Assembly: GCA_030834695.1 (NCBI GenBank)
Contig: JAUQXK010000145.1
Span: forward strand, 1 to 64,000
Source of the DNA: Desulfobacterales bacterium
GTDB lineage: Bacteria > Desulfobacterota > Desulfobacteria > Desulfobacterales > SpSt-501
Direction: 5' to 3'
Length of the DNA stretch: 64,000 nucleotides
In this document: in pieces, positions 25,225 through 34,263 of the stretch
Position numbering within the stretch: position 1 is the first letter of the stretch
Layout of the letters: every line of letters starts with the position of its first letter
Notes under the pieces: model-generated
Database searches by the model: none
The model's input: only the letters and a program-made list of their open reading frames with translations
What the model was told of the DNA's origin: nothing
Translations under genes and position numbers: made by a program

Positions 25225-27834
25225 GTGGAAGCGTCCGGGATCGTACAGGCTGAAAGATTCTACCGCCGCCCGGTCATTCCGCTGACCGTCGCTTTCATGG
25301 TGGGCATCGCCCTGGGCGCGGAGGCCCCCGGGTACAGCTTCTGGGCACTGGCGCTTTTCTTGGCGTGCGGCTTCGGCACGGCGCGTTGCCTGGCCCGGCG
25401 CCAGCCGGCCGCGGTTCATCCGCTGCTGCTGTTCATGGCCGTCGGCTACCTCTCCCTGCAGGCCTGGGTCGATCCGCGTTTTCCGGCAAACCACGTGAGC
25501 TGTTTTGTTGATTCCGGTCCCTGGCGAATCGTCGGCGTGGTGGATGCCCGACCGTTGGAATTTGAAAGCCGGACTCAGTTCGTGCTGCGGGCCGAGCGCC
25601 TCCAAAGCGGCGCGGAAGTCCAGACGGTGACCGGCCTTCTGCGCGTTACGGCGACTGGAGAGACCGTCGTCGTGCACCAAGGAGACCGCGTCGCGCTGCA
25701 CGGACGGATCCGTTCCATCCGCAACTTCAACAACCCCGGAGGATTTGATTTCAAGCGGAGCATGGCCTACCGGGAGATCTGGGCCAGCGCCACCGTCAAG
25801 GGAGCGGAACTGGACCTGCTCGAAAAGCAGGTTGAATCCGGCATGTTGGGAGCGATCGACCGGATGCGCTCCACCATTGCCGGGCTGATTGATCAGGCGG
25901 GCCTGGGGCCGGAGGCAGAGGTGCTCAAGGCCCTTGTGATGGGCGACCAGTCGGGGATTGCGCCGGGCATCCGCCTGGCGTTCACGCGCACCGGAACCAG
26001 CCACATTTTGGCGATTTCCGGTTTGCATATCACGATCGTCGCCTCCATTGCCTTCGCGCTGTTCCGCTGGTTCTTGGGCTGGATACCCATCATGCTCAGA
26101 CAGGCATGGACGCACAAAGGCGCTGCCCTGCTGACGTTGGCGCCGATCACCCTTTATGCCCTCATCGCCGGTTTTTCACCCTCCACTCAGCGCTCCCTCA
26201 TTATGGTCGCGGTGTTCCTGACGGCGTTTTTAGCGGAGCGCGAAACCGACCTTCTAAATACGTTGGCACTGGCGGCCCTGGCCATTTTATGTGTTCAGCC
26301 GGCAGCCCTCTTTTCCGTTTCGTTTCAACTCTCGTTCGCAGCCGTGTTGTCCATTGTCTGGGTGTTTGAACGCATGCAGTTGAGGCGTTCGGCCGCTCCG
26401 TCCGATTTCGATGGGCGGATTGTGCAAATTCGGCGCAGCCTGCTGACATTCTTCGGAGTCTCTCTGGCCGCAACTTGGGGGACCTTGCCGCTGGGGGTGC
26501 ACTATTTCAATAACGTGTCCTTCGTCGGCCTGCTGGCGAACTGTATCGCCATCCCGCTGATGGGGTACTTCGCCGTTGCGGCAGGGTTGCTGGGCACGCT
26601 GCTCGCGGCGCTCAGCACTCCAACGGCGGTGGTATGTTATCAGATCGGTGGTCTGGTAGTTTCTCAATCCATGGTGATCATGGAATGGATGGCGCAGTGG
26701 CCTTACGCCGCGGGGCGGACGGTGAGTCTCTCCATTTTGGAGATCATCCTGTTTTACCTGGTGAGCTGGGCCGCGTTCCATCTTTTCACCGGCCGAAGCC
26801 GCACCATATCGAGTTCGAACACCCTCGTAAACGCCAGCCCCGCATGCGATCCGAGAGCGGTGCCGCCGGCACCAAGATGGCCGGGTTGCAAGCGGTTTCA
26901 AGCGATTCAACGCGCCGTCCGGAGCCGGAATGCGGTGTGGGCCGTTTTGATCTTGAGCCTGACCGCTGCAGGTTTGGATGCGGGCTGTTGGGTTTACCAG
27001 CGCTTCTGGCGGCAGGATCTGCGCGTGACCATGATCGACGTGGGGCAGGGCAGCGCTGTGCTGATAGAGTTTCCCGGCGGCGGCACCGCCCTGGTGGATG
27101 GCGGCGGTTTTGCAGATTCGGCGGCATTCGATGTCGGGGGACGCGTGGTGGCGCCTCTGCTGTGGCACCGGAAAATCGCCACCATCGACACCTTGATCCT
27201 GACGCATCCCAACAGCGACCACGTGAACGGCCTGGTCTTCGTCGCCGACAACTTCCAGGTGCGGGCATTATGGACGAACGGCGAGTCCAGGCCGATTGCT
27301 GGGTATGAGGCCTTGATGCAAACGGCGGCCCGGCGCGGGATTGCGGTGCCCGATTTTGCCGAGATTCCACGAGAATCGATGGCCTGGGGGGCGCGGGTGG
27401 AGGTGATGTATCCGCCGGTCGATTTCCTACAACGCCGACAAATCGAGCGCTGGCGCCGGAACGAGAATAACAACAGTTTGGTAATTCGAGTCTCTTTGGG
27501 AGATGTTTCGGTCCTGATACCGGGAGATATCATGCGGCCGGCGGAAGAAGATCTGGTTGCCACGGCCGGCAACCGGATAAAGAGCACCGTTCTCATTGCA
27601 CCGCATCACGGCAGCCGATCGTCCAGCTCGGAGGTGTTTCTCGGCGCGACGGCACCGGCAGCGGTGCTCGTATCAAGCTCCGGCCGCTCCGGCGGCGGCA
27701 TGCCGCACCCACAGGTCCTGGAGCGCTTTGAAAGGCAGGGGGTTCGGGTCTATCGCACGGACCGTAACGGTGCCATCCATCTGGCGACCGACGGGCGACA
27801 GCTATCCATAACCTCGTTCATGGGCTCCAACTGA
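25225..27834 (+). CDS. comEC: ComEC/Rec2 DNA uptake channel protein
   Basis: An 869-residue polytopic protein of natural transformation, which passes single-stranded DNA through the inner membrane. After two or three N-terminal helices comes the OB-like DUF4131 region (RIVGVVDARPLE, GLLRVTA), then the competence core with conserved LAISGLHITIVA and about eight helices. A C-terminal metallo-beta-lactamase domain starts near residue 605 (MIDVGQGSAVLIEF, LTHPNSDHVNG, APHHGSR). GTG 25225 is chosen since the earlier frame, back to a TTG at 25138, lies over the inverted repeat. Certainty about the start is low. A single copy is not proof of competence. Confidence 0.9.
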   Translation: MEASGIVQAERFYRRPVIPLTVAFMVGIALGAEAPGYSFWALALFLACGFGTARCLARRQPAAVHPLLLFMAVGYLSLQAWVDPRFPANHVSCFVDSGPWRIVGVVDARPLEFESRTQFVLRAERLQSGAEVQTVTGLLRVTATGETVVVHQGDRVALHGRIRSIRNFNNPGGFDFKRSMAYREIWASATVKGAELDLLEKQVESGMLGAIDRMRSTIAGLIDQAGLGPEAEVLKALVMGDQSGIAPGIRLAFTRTGTSHILAISGLHITIVASIAFALFRWFLGWIPIMLRQAWTHKGAALLTLAPITLYALIAGFSPSTQRSLIMVAVFLTAFLAERETDLLNTLALAALAILCVQPAALFSVSFQLSFAAVLSIVWVFERMQLRRSAAPSDFDGRIVQIRRSLLTFFGVSLAATWGTLPLGVHYFNNVSFVGLLANCIAIPLMGYFAVAAGLLGTLLAALSTPTAVVCYQIGGLVVSQSMVIMEWMAQWPYAAGRTVSLSILEIILFYLVSWAAFHLFTGRSRTISSSNTLVNASPACDPRAVPPAPRWPGCKRFQAIQRAVRSRNAVWAVLILSLTAAGLDAGCWVYQRFWRQDLRVTMIDVGQGSAVLIEFPGGGTALVDGGGFADSAAFDVGGRVVAPLLWHRKIATIDTLILTHPNSDHVNGLVFVADNFQVRALWTNGESRPIAGYEALMQTAARRGIAVPDFAEIPRESMAWGARVEVMYPPVDFLQRRQIERWRRNENNNSLVIRVSLGDVSVLIPGDIMRPAEEDLVATAGNRIKSTVLIAPHHGSRSSSSEVFLGATAPAAVLVSSSGRSGGGMPHPQVLERFERQGVRVYRTDRNGAIHLATDGRQLSITSFMGSN

Positions 27835-27870
27835 AATCGAACGTGCCGAATCGGGGCACGCCCCCTCCCC

Positions 27871-27909
27871 AAAAAAAAAGACGGCCCGAGGCAATGCCCC
27901 GGGCCGTCT
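27871..27909 (-). terminator. rho-independent terminator of the outer-membrane barrel gene
   Basis: A 10-base-pair stem (AGACGGCCCG with CGGGCCGTCT) is followed on the minus strand by nine T. It sits 17 bases past the porin stop codon and is a textbook terminator for that gene. Confidence 0.92.
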
Positions 27910-27926
27910 GATACAAGCCATTGATT

Positions 27927-29021
27927 TTAAAAGCTGATCTGCCACTTGGCACCGGCATACCACTGATAGCCCTCGTCATTGCCGGCAGCGTCGTCCATCT
28001 TGTCGTAGTAGCCGATTTCGGGAACGACAAAGACTCCCGGAGCCAGGGTGATGGCTGCCTGGCCGTAAACGACCCACATTTCGTCGTTGTCCGAGCCTGG
28101 GCTATCCGGGTCGTCGTTGCGGTAGCCCGCCCCCACCTCAAAGGTCAGAGAACTGGTTGCCTTCCATCCGAGGATCAATTCGCCCATCCAGGTGGTGGCG
28201 TCGTTGATGTCGTCCGTGCCCTGCAGGCTGGCCGACGAGCTGGTCGGAGCGGTAACGACGGAACCCTGCCAGTTGGCGTTCTGCCAGTTTTGGCCGTAGG
28301 AAACCTGCCCGGCGATGTAAAACGCGCCGATGTTGATGATGCTGTCGACGCCCAGGGCGTAGGACAGGATGTCGAGATCGTCGGTGAGGATGCTGGAGCC
28401 TCTGTCAACCTTGAAATATTGGATGCCGCCGAAGGGCCGGATGTCGAAGTTGGCGAGCTTCAGCAGATAAGACGCCTCGACCTTGGGCAGGTTCCAATCC
28501 ACGTCGCTGCCGGCCGGCGCGATGCCGCCCGTGGTGTTCAAGGCGTTGGTGATGAACGAAATGTTGAAGTCGCCGATCGTCAGGCCGATCTGGCCCGGCC
28601 GCCGGGTGTAGAACTCGCCGGAGCCCTCGAGTCCGTCATCAGCGTTGAACACCTGGTTGGAGATGAGCCGTTCGGCCGCAGAGTAGTCCTTTCCAACCTT
28701 CAGCGACATTTTTTCGGCGAAGTTCCACACGCCGTAGGCGCGGCGGGTGCCGACATCGACGTCGCTGCCGTCGGTGCCTTTTACCGCAAGCTCGATGTAG
28801 CCGGAGACTTTATCCGCTTTTACGCGCGCCCCCACTCTAGAGTTGGTCTGGAAGTTCCACTGCAGGCCCCAATCGTCGCTCTCGCCGTTGACGGTGGCAT
28901 CGCCGAAATCGTCGTACACATAAAAAGTGGCCACGCGTGCATTACCGAAGAAGGACCAATCGGCGGCCATGGCCGGGGCGGCTACAAGTATTAGGGCTGC
29001 AATCGCTATGCATTTCTTCAT
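27927..29021 (-). CDS. outer-membrane beta-barrel protein (porin-like)
   Basis: A 364-residue exported protein. A Sec signal peptide is evident (MKKCIAIAALILVAAPAMA, cleavage before ADW). The mature part alternates polar and hydrophobic residues in strands with aromatic girdles (ASYLLKLANFDIRPFGGIQYF) and ends in phenylalanine (AGAKWQISF), the signal for outer-membrane insertion. It resembles deltaproteobacterial porin-type barrels, but the transported solute is unknown. The start at 29021 is fixed by a GAGGAGAG Shine-Dalgarno sequence; a nearby upstream in-frame ATG is part of that site. A strong terminator and single-gene arrangement suggest high expression. Confidence 0.85.
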   Translation of the reverse strand: MKKCIAIAALILVAAPAMAADWSFFGNARVATFYVYDDFGDATVNGESDDWGLQWNFQTNSRVGARVKADKVSGYIELAVKGTDGSDVDVGTRRAYGVWNFAEKMSLKVGKDYSAAERLISNQVFNADDGLEGSGEFYTRRPGQIGLTIGDFNISFITNALNTTGGIAPAGSDVDWNLPKVEASYLLKLANFDIRPFGGIQYFKVDRGSSILTDDLDILSYALGVDSIINIGAFYIAGQVSYGQNWQNANWQGSVVTAPTSSSASLQGTDDINDATTWMGELILGWKATSSLTFEVGAGYRNDDPDSPGSDNDEMWVVYGQAAITLAPGVFVVPEIGYYDKMDDAAGNDEGYQWYAGAKWQISF

Positions 29022-29543
29022 CGGTTCTCTCCTCATTGCTTGAAGGTTCGTAGAATCCAGGTAATCTGCATCGATAGCCGGCAGCCTTGTTTCACCTCCT
29101 TCCTATTGTTATACCCGGTGTTGACCCATTACCATGATACGCACTTAGGCTTGAAGCCGCAGGCACCCCTCGATTGCGGATGGGGCATTTCAAGCCACTT
29201 CCTGCAGAGGGGCCGCCTTTTTCGCATCCCTTTTAAAAATGCGCCGGCGATTGGCCACCATAACCCCTGCTCTCAGCATGAATTCATAATCTCCGAAAGG
29301 GTGTTATTGCACACGAATAAGGAAGGTGCTAAACAAGCACGCTTCGTGTCTGTTTAATCAACTTAACCAAAAAGACTATCTCTTAATACGATTTAATTCT
29401 ATAGGGTCAATCCTGTATTTTCCGCCGCTTGAGAGGTGGGCGGGCGTGAGACCTTCGGGATCATGTGGTTGCCGTCGAGCGCCGATGATCCGCAATGCGC
29501 CTCGGCCCATCGATAGAGGGATAGAAATAGAAAGGATCGCAGC
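29022..29543. other. 522-base intergenic region upstream of the porin gene
   Basis: No convincing gene is seen here. The part from 29230 to 29420 is AT-richer than its surroundings. A GGATCAT/ATGATCC pair (29458-29464 with 29485-29491) could form a stem before the small membrane protein gene at 29544. It should contain the porin promoter and a long 5' leader, but I found no near-consensus boxes and no known riboswitch pattern. Confidence 0.5.
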
Positions 29544-29870
29544 ATGGCCACCAAAATGCCGAATTCAGTTGCGGCAAGGGTAATGGCATGGCTGGCCCTT
29601 GCGCTAATTCATTTCGGCCTGAGCCAGTTGATCTTACCGGCGACCGCGGCTTTGACGAGGCATTCGACCGGCGTCTTGGAAGGGCCCGGTCTGCCGGTAA
29701 CTTTGCTGGTACGCCTTACCAAACTGCTCCATTTTCCGTTGGTGACGCTGGCTCTCTATCCGCGGGAGTGGTTCCCTGGGAATTGGGTCTATCTGCCCAT
29801 GGCGGCCAATAGCCTGATCTGGGCTTTCGGAATTTGCCTGCTGCTCAGGCTGTATCGGAAAAAGCCTTGA
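29544..29870 (+). CDS. small two-helix membrane protein, hypothetical
   Basis: A 108-residue protein with an AAAGGA Shine-Dalgarno sequence seven bases before its ATG. Two hydrophobic segments are visible (VMAWLALALIHFGLSQLIL and LPMAANSLIWAFGICLLLRLY) around a short polar loop with FPLVTLALYPREWFPGNW, and the end is basic (YRKKP). I do not recognise a family. It converges on the CBS protein gene, ending 23 bases from it. Codon use resembles the neighbours, which favours a real gene. Confidence 0.6.
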   Translation: MATKMPNSVAARVMAWLALALIHFGLSQLILPATAALTRHSTGVLEGPGLPVTLLVRLTKLLHFPLVTLALYPREWFPGNWVYLPMAANSLIWAFGICLLLRLYRKKP

Positions 29871-29893
29871 AGGCTTGGAGGTTTGAGAAGATG

Positions 29894-30499
29894 TCAATCG
29901 ATCGCGGCCAGCACGTTGAAGCCCACTTTTGTGAGGGCCTTCTTGATGACGGCCGTGTTGCAGGCGGCCAGCCGGAAATGGTACACGCGCTTGCGCGCCT
30001 TTTCCAGCGTCATGATGACGTTGATGACGTCGCCGCCGTTGTCGCTGATGATTTGGAGTACCTGCTTGAGGGATTCGGGCTCTTTGCCGGCAGCCACATC
30101 CAGGCGCGAAGTGGAAGAAAGCATGCCCATCATGTCGATGAAGGCACGCAGCATGTCGGTCTCGGTGATGATGCCGACCAGCCGGCCGTTTTTGGTCACC
30201 GGAAGGCCACCGATCTTATGCTTATAAATGATCTGAGCCGCCGTTTCGATATCGTCCTCCGGCGCGACGGTAAACGGGTCGGTGATGATCAGGTCTTTCA
30301 GATCGACGTCGCCCAGCATGGAGGGAATGAGGCCCTGCTTTAGATCGGCCAGTGTGACCAGGCCCTCCAGCTTGCGGCCCTTGGACACCACCGGCAGGTG
30401 GCGGATGTGGTTGGCCTTCATCAATTCGATCGCATCGCTGATGGAAGCGTGGGCGGTGATGGCGATGGGATTGGGGATCATCAAATCGCGGATCTTCAT
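29894..30499 (-). CDS. tandem CBS-domain protein with C-terminal ACT-like domain
   Basis: A 201-residue cytoplasmic sensor-type protein. Two CBS motifs (MKIRDLMIPNPIAITAHASI and LKDLIITDPFTVAPEDDIE, each followed by HLPVV or GLPVT) form a Bateman module for adenine nucleotides. Residues 130-201 look like an ACT-type fold (LKQVLQIISDNGGDVINVIM), the layout of AcuB-like proteins. The long upstream frame (to 31111) overlaps ahbD and is spurious; ATG 30499 starts the first CBS unit. It follows ahbD by 184 bases in the same direction, so it may be co-transcribed, but a separate role is as likely. Confidence 0.88.
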   Translation of the reverse strand: MKIRDLMIPNPIAITAHASISDAIELMKANHIRHLPVVSKGRKLEGLVTLADLKQGLIPSMLGDVDLKDLIITDPFTVAPEDDIETAAQIIYKHKIGGLPVTKNGRLVGIITETDMLRAFIDMMGMLSSTSRLDVAAGKEPESLKQVLQIISDNGGDVINVIMTLEKARKRVYHFRLAACNTAVIKKALTKVGFNVLAAID

Positions 30500-30683
30500 C
30501 TCGCACCCCTGATGACGTCGGGAGACGCCTAATCGCTGTATTGCGCTGAAATTCTCATTACATCGGATTTGTTTCGTTTGGCAACAGAAAAAGGAAAGCG
30601 TACCGCAGCGGACCGCGTCTGGTCGCCAGAGCACATGCCGAACGGGCTTCTCGCCCGGCCTGTAGCAGGTGAGAAGGCCGCTT

Positions 30684-31775
30684 TCAGCAGGCCCGATGAG
30701 GGACATGGCTGCAGAGCGGCTCTTCGGCCAAGTAGTCGCCGGTGGCCTCGAAGGCCCGTGCGCGGCAGCCGCCGCAGACCCGTTTGAACTCGCATTGGCC
30801 GCATTTGCCGTCCAGGCGGTCATAATCCCGCAGGGCCCTGAAAACCTCCGCATGTTGCCAGATGTGGGCGAAGGAGGCCTGCCGAACGTTTCCGCAGAGG
30901 GTGGAGAGGAACCCGCAGGGCTGGACGTCGCCGATATGAGAGACGAAGCAGAAGCCGATACCGCCGAGGCATCCGCGGGTGACGGCATCGAGGCCGTGGG
31001 TCTGGAATGACACGGGTTTGCCCTCTTGGGCGGAACGCTGCCGAAGAATGCGGTAGTAGTGCGGGGCGCAAGTGGCCTTAAGCTCCAGAGAGGTCTTGCC
31101 GCGCTGGTCATAGAACCAGTTCAAGGTGCGCTCGTACTCCTCGGCGGTGATCGCCTGGTCGACGATGTATTTTCCACGGCCGGTGGGAACCAGCAGAAAG
31201 ATGTGGTGCGCGACGGCCCCGAGGTCGGCCGCCAACTTCTGGATTTTCGGAATTTGGTCGAGATTGAACTGGGTGACGGTGGTGTTGATCTGAAAGGGGA
31301 TGCCGGCCTGTTTGATGAGTTCGATACCGCGCAGGGCGCCGTCAAAGGCGCCCTGCACCTTGCGGAATTCGTCGTGCGCGTCTGCGCTGGCGCCGTCCAA
31401 GCTGATGCTCAGCCGCTGGATGCCCGCTTCGGCCAGCCGGCGGGCGGTGTCCTCCGTGATCAGGGTGCCGTTGGGTGCCATCACCATGCGCAGGCCCAGG
31501 CGTGTCCCGTAATGCGCCAGGTCGAAGATGTCCGGCCGCAGCAACGGCTCGCCGCCCGTGAGGATCACGATCGGCTTGCCCAGCTCGGCGATCTGGTCGA
31601 GCAGGCGGAAGCCTTCCGGGGTGTCGAGTTCGCCGGCGTAGGGGCCGAGCGTCGCCGATGCCCGGCAATGAACGCAGGACAGATTGCAGTTGCGGGTGGT
31701 CTCCCAGGCTACCAGACGCAGGGCTGAGTTTTCTCCTGTCCTGTGGGGGGCGCGATTTGAATGGGGGTGCGTCAT
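30684..31775 (-). CDS. ahbD: heme b synthase AhbD (radical SAM)
   Basis: AhbD converts iron-coproporphyrin III to heme b by two oxidative decarboxylations, the last step of the siroheme-dependent heme pathway of sulfate reducers and archaea. The 363-residue protein has the radical SAM cysteines in TTRNCNLSCVHCRA (about residues 31-38) and a C-terminal SPASM-type domain with CLGGIGFC, QPCGFL, CGQCEFKRVCGGC. Together with hemB and ahbC in the same stretch, assignment is firm, though AhbC and AhbD are similar and I separate them by N-terminal signature. No Shine-Dalgarno sequence is evident before ATG 31775. Confidence 0.9.
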   Translation of the reverse strand: MTHPHSNRAPHRTGENSALRLVAWETTRNCNLSCVHCRASATLGPYAGELDTPEGFRLLDQIAELGKPIVILTGGEPLLRPDIFDLAHYGTRLGLRMVMAPNGTLITEDTARRLAEAGIQRLSISLDGASADAHDEFRKVQGAFDGALRGIELIKQAGIPFQINTTVTQFNLDQIPKIQKLAADLGAVAHHIFLLVPTGRGKYIVDQAITAEEYERTLNWFYDQRGKTSLELKATCAPHYYRILRQRSAQEGKPVSFQTHGLDAVTRGCLGGIGFCFVSHIGDVQPCGFLSTLCGNVRQASFAHIWQHAEVFRALRDYDRLDGKCGQCEFKRVCGGCRARAFEATGDYLAEEPLCSHVPHRAC

Positions 31776-31918
31776 TGTCCGATGTGAAATGCGTCAGAAT
31801 AAAGGTTGGCCCGGCAGCCCGTGCACCCGTTGGCCCGGGAAAAAACGTCCGAAGAAAAAGGCCTGGGACGCCGTTCTACCGGCCCACGAGCAAACGGCTC
31901 CACGGGCCAAAGATAACG

Positions 31919-32896
31919 TCATTTCGTTCCGAGCAGCCGCGCCGCATCCACGGCGAAATACGTCAGGATCATGTCCGCTCCGGCCCGCTTGATCGCCGTG
32001 AGGGTTTCCATCATGACCCGCGGGCCGTCCAGCCAGCCCATCTGCTCGGCCGCCTTGATCATGGAGAACTCGCCGCTGACGTTATAGGCGGCCACCGGCA
32101 AGTCGAATTCCTGGCGCACCCGGTAGATGATATCCAGGTAGGGCAAGGCCGGTTTCACCATGATGATGTCGGCCCCCTCCTCGACGTCCAAGGTGACTTC
32201 GCGGATCGCTTCCAGGGCATTGGCCGGGTCCATCTGATACGTGCGGCGGTCGCCGAATTTCGGAGCGGAATCGGCTGCGGCGCGGAAGGGGCCGTAATAG
32301 GCTGAACAGTATTTGGCCGAATAGGCCATGATCGGAACATGGCTGAAGTTGTTTTCATCGAGTGCTTCCCGAATCTCCGCAACCCGCCCGTCCATCATGT
32401 CGGAAGGTGCCACCATGTCGGCTCCGGCTTTGGCGTGCGACAGCGCGGTCCGGGCGATCAGGTCCAGCGAGGCGTCGTTATCGATGCAGCCGTCTTCCAC
32501 GCAGCCGCAGTGTCCGTGGTCGGTGTACTGGCACAGACACACATCGGTGATCACGGCCAGGTCCGGCAGGGCGTCCTTCAGGGTTCGGGTGGCACGTTGG
32601 ACAATGCCATCGTCGGCATAGGCCGAGGTCGCCAGCGGGTCCTTGCGATCCGGCACCCCGAAGAGAATCACGGCCGGGACCCCGAGCTGATGGGCGTCGC
32701 GTGCGGTCTTCACCAGGTTGTCGACCGAGAGCTGGAAATGCCCGGGCATGGAGGCGATCGGGTTCCGGATGTTCTTGCCGCCGATAGCGAACAGCGGCAG
32801 GATCAGATCGTCCGCCGTCAGGGCGGTTTCGCGGATCATGCGGCGAAAAGCGTCGTTCTGGCGCATCCGGCGGGGGCGATAGTCGGGAAATAACAT
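31919..32896 (-). CDS. hemB: delta-aminolevulinic acid dehydratase (porphobilinogen synthase)
   Basis: HemB condenses two 5-aminolevulinate molecules into porphobilinogen, feeding siroheme, heme and B12. The 325-residue protein has the zinc-type cysteine cluster DVCLCQYTDHGHCG, and both Schiff-base lysines in AYSAKYCSAYYGPFR and IIMVKPALPYLD. AAGGA lies eight bases before ATG 32896. It is placed between ahbC and ahbD, as in Desulfovibrio-type heme clusters. Confidence 0.97.
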   Translation of the reverse strand: MLFPDYRPRRMRQNDAFRRMIRETALTADDLILPLFAIGGKNIRNPIASMPGHFQLSVDNLVKTARDAHQLGVPAVILFGVPDRKDPLATSAYADDGIVQRATRTLKDALPDLAVITDVCLCQYTDHGHCGCVEDGCIDNDASLDLIARTALSHAKAGADMVAPSDMMDGRVAEIREALDENNFSHVPIMAYSAKYCSAYYGPFRAAADSAPKFGDRRTYQMDPANALEAIREVTLDVEEGADIIMVKPALPYLDIIYRVRQEFDLPVAAYNVSGEFSMIKAAEQMGWLDGPRVMMETLTAIKRAGADMILTYFAVDAARLLGTK

Positions 32897-32949
32897 TGTT
32901 TGTCCTTGTCTTGCAAAGGTTTGATCGTTTTTGTTATACCAGAATTTAA

Positions 32950-33057
32950 GCGGTGATCGAAGGTTTCGTTTAAGGTTTAAAGCGAAAAGTCTAAAGTTAA
33001 GGCCCAGAACATCAGCTTATCTGCCTTCCACCTTAAACTCTAAAAACTCTAAACCTG
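32950..33057. repeat. imperfect inverted repeat of TTTAAAG/CTCTAAAC words
   Basis: GGTTTAAAGCGAAAAGTCTAA followed by AGTTAAGG on the left faces CCTTAAACTCTAAAAACTCT then AAACC on the right, an approximate inverted repeat across the ahbC-hemB gap. The right arm includes the TAG stop codon of ahbC. Similar word-built repeats recur at other gene ends in this window. Confidence 0.45.
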
Positions 33058-34260
33058 TTCACAATTTACCGGCGTATGCGTCAGCGCGATTTCCTCGTCG
33101 GTGAGGTAGCAGGCCGGATCCGGCGCCCAGACATCCCCGCTGACGGCCTCGGCCCGCACACGGAAATTCCCCGCACAGACGTCCAACCAGCAGCAGTCCG
33201 CGCAGCGCCCCTTCACGTGCTTTTTCTTCTCCTTCAACTGGCGCATGAATGGGTTGGACGTGTCCATCCAGATCTCTGAAAACGGGCGCTCCCTCACGTT
33301 GCCGAAACTGTAATGCCGCCAGAACTGGTCGGCGTGCACGGCACCGTCCCAACTCACGCAGCCGATGCCGCGGCCGGAATTGTTGCCCTCGTTCCACTTC
33401 AGCAATTCCAGCACCTCCTTGGCGCGCGTGGGATCTTCCCTGAGCATCCGCAGGTAGAGATAGGGCCCGTCGGCGTGGTTGTCGACCGTGAGCACTTCCT
33501 TGGGTTTGCCCTGGTCGTGCAGCCGCCGGGTACGATCCATGATGAGGTCCAGGGTCCGGCGGGTTTCCTCCGGACTCAAGTCTTCCTTAATCAGCTCCGA
33601 TCCCCGCCCGGCGTAAACCAGGTGATAGAAGCATACCCGTGGTATGTCCATTGCCTCAATGAGGTCGAAGATGCCGGGGATCTCCTGGACATTGAAGCGG
33701 TTGATGGTGAACCGCAGGCCGACCTTGATGCCGGCCGCCTGGCAGTTGCGGATGCCGTCTATGGCAGCGCGGAAGGCCCCGGGCACCGCCCGGAAGCGGT
33801 CGTTCACCTCCTGCATGCCGTCCAGGCTGATCCCCACGTAGGACAGCCCGATGTCCTTCAATGTTCGGGCGACGGCCGCGGTGATCAAGGTGCCGTTGGT
33901 GGAAATGACGGCGCGCATGCCCTTGCCGACCGCATAGGCGGCGAGCTCCGGCAGGTCCCTGCGGGCCAGCGGCTCACCGCCGGAAAAGAGCACCACCGGA
34001 ACGCCGAATGCGGCCAGATCGTCGAGCAGGGCCCGGCCCTGTTCGGTGGTGAGCTCGTCCGCACCGGCCTCCTCCTGGGCGTGGGCGTAGCAGTGCACGC
34101 AGCGTAGGTTGCAGCGACGGGTCACGTTCCACACGACCACCGGCTTCTTATCAGCCGAGAATTGCAGGAGATGGGACGGCAGCTGGGAGGAGTGGCGTCC
34201 GTAGCGCAGGGCATCGGACGGCTCGACCGTACCGCAGTATAGTTTGGAAATTCCGATCAT
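33049..34260 (-). CDS. ahbC: 12,18-didecarboxysiroheme deacetylase AhbC (radical SAM)
   Basis: AhbC removes acetate side chains from 12,18-didecarboxysiroheme to give iron-coproporphyrin III. The 403-residue protein has the characteristic N-terminus (MIGISKLYCGTVEPSDALRY), the radical SAM motif CNLRCVHCYA near residue 51, and a SPASM-type C-terminus (CVSWDGAVHADQFWRHYSFG, CADCCWLDVCAGNF). ATG 34260 follows AAGGATG and lies three bases after the stop of the ClpX-like gene, so both are one operon. AhbA and AhbB are not in the window. Confidence 0.93.
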   Translation of the reverse strand: MIGISKLYCGTVEPSDALRYGRHSSQLPSHLLQFSADKKPVVVWNVTRRCNLRCVHCYAHAQEEAGADELTTEQGRALLDDLAAFGVPVVLFSGGEPLARRDLPELAAYAVGKGMRAVISTNGTLITAAVARTLKDIGLSYVGISLDGMQEVNDRFRAVPGAFRAAIDGIRNCQAAGIKVGLRFTINRFNVQEIPGIFDLIEAMDIPRVCFYHLVYAGRGSELIKEDLSPEETRRTLDLIMDRTRRLHDQGKPKEVLTVDNHADGPYLYLRMLREDPTRAKEVLELLKWNEGNNSGRGIGCVSWDGAVHADQFWRHYSFGNVRERPFSEIWMDTSNPFMRQLKEKKKHVKGRCADCCWLDVCAGNFRVRAEAVSGDVWAPDPACYLTDEEIALTHTPVNCEQV

Positions 34261-34263
34261 GGC

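Noticed and set aside
29422-29495. Possible riboswitch before the small membrane protein gene
   Set aside because: A short stem can be drawn, but the conserved cores of known riboswitch classes are not present.
30500-31111. N-terminal extension of the CBS protein frame across ahbD
   Set aside because: The extension overlaps ahbD on the same strand in another frame and has no similarity. The CBS domain starts at ATG 30499.
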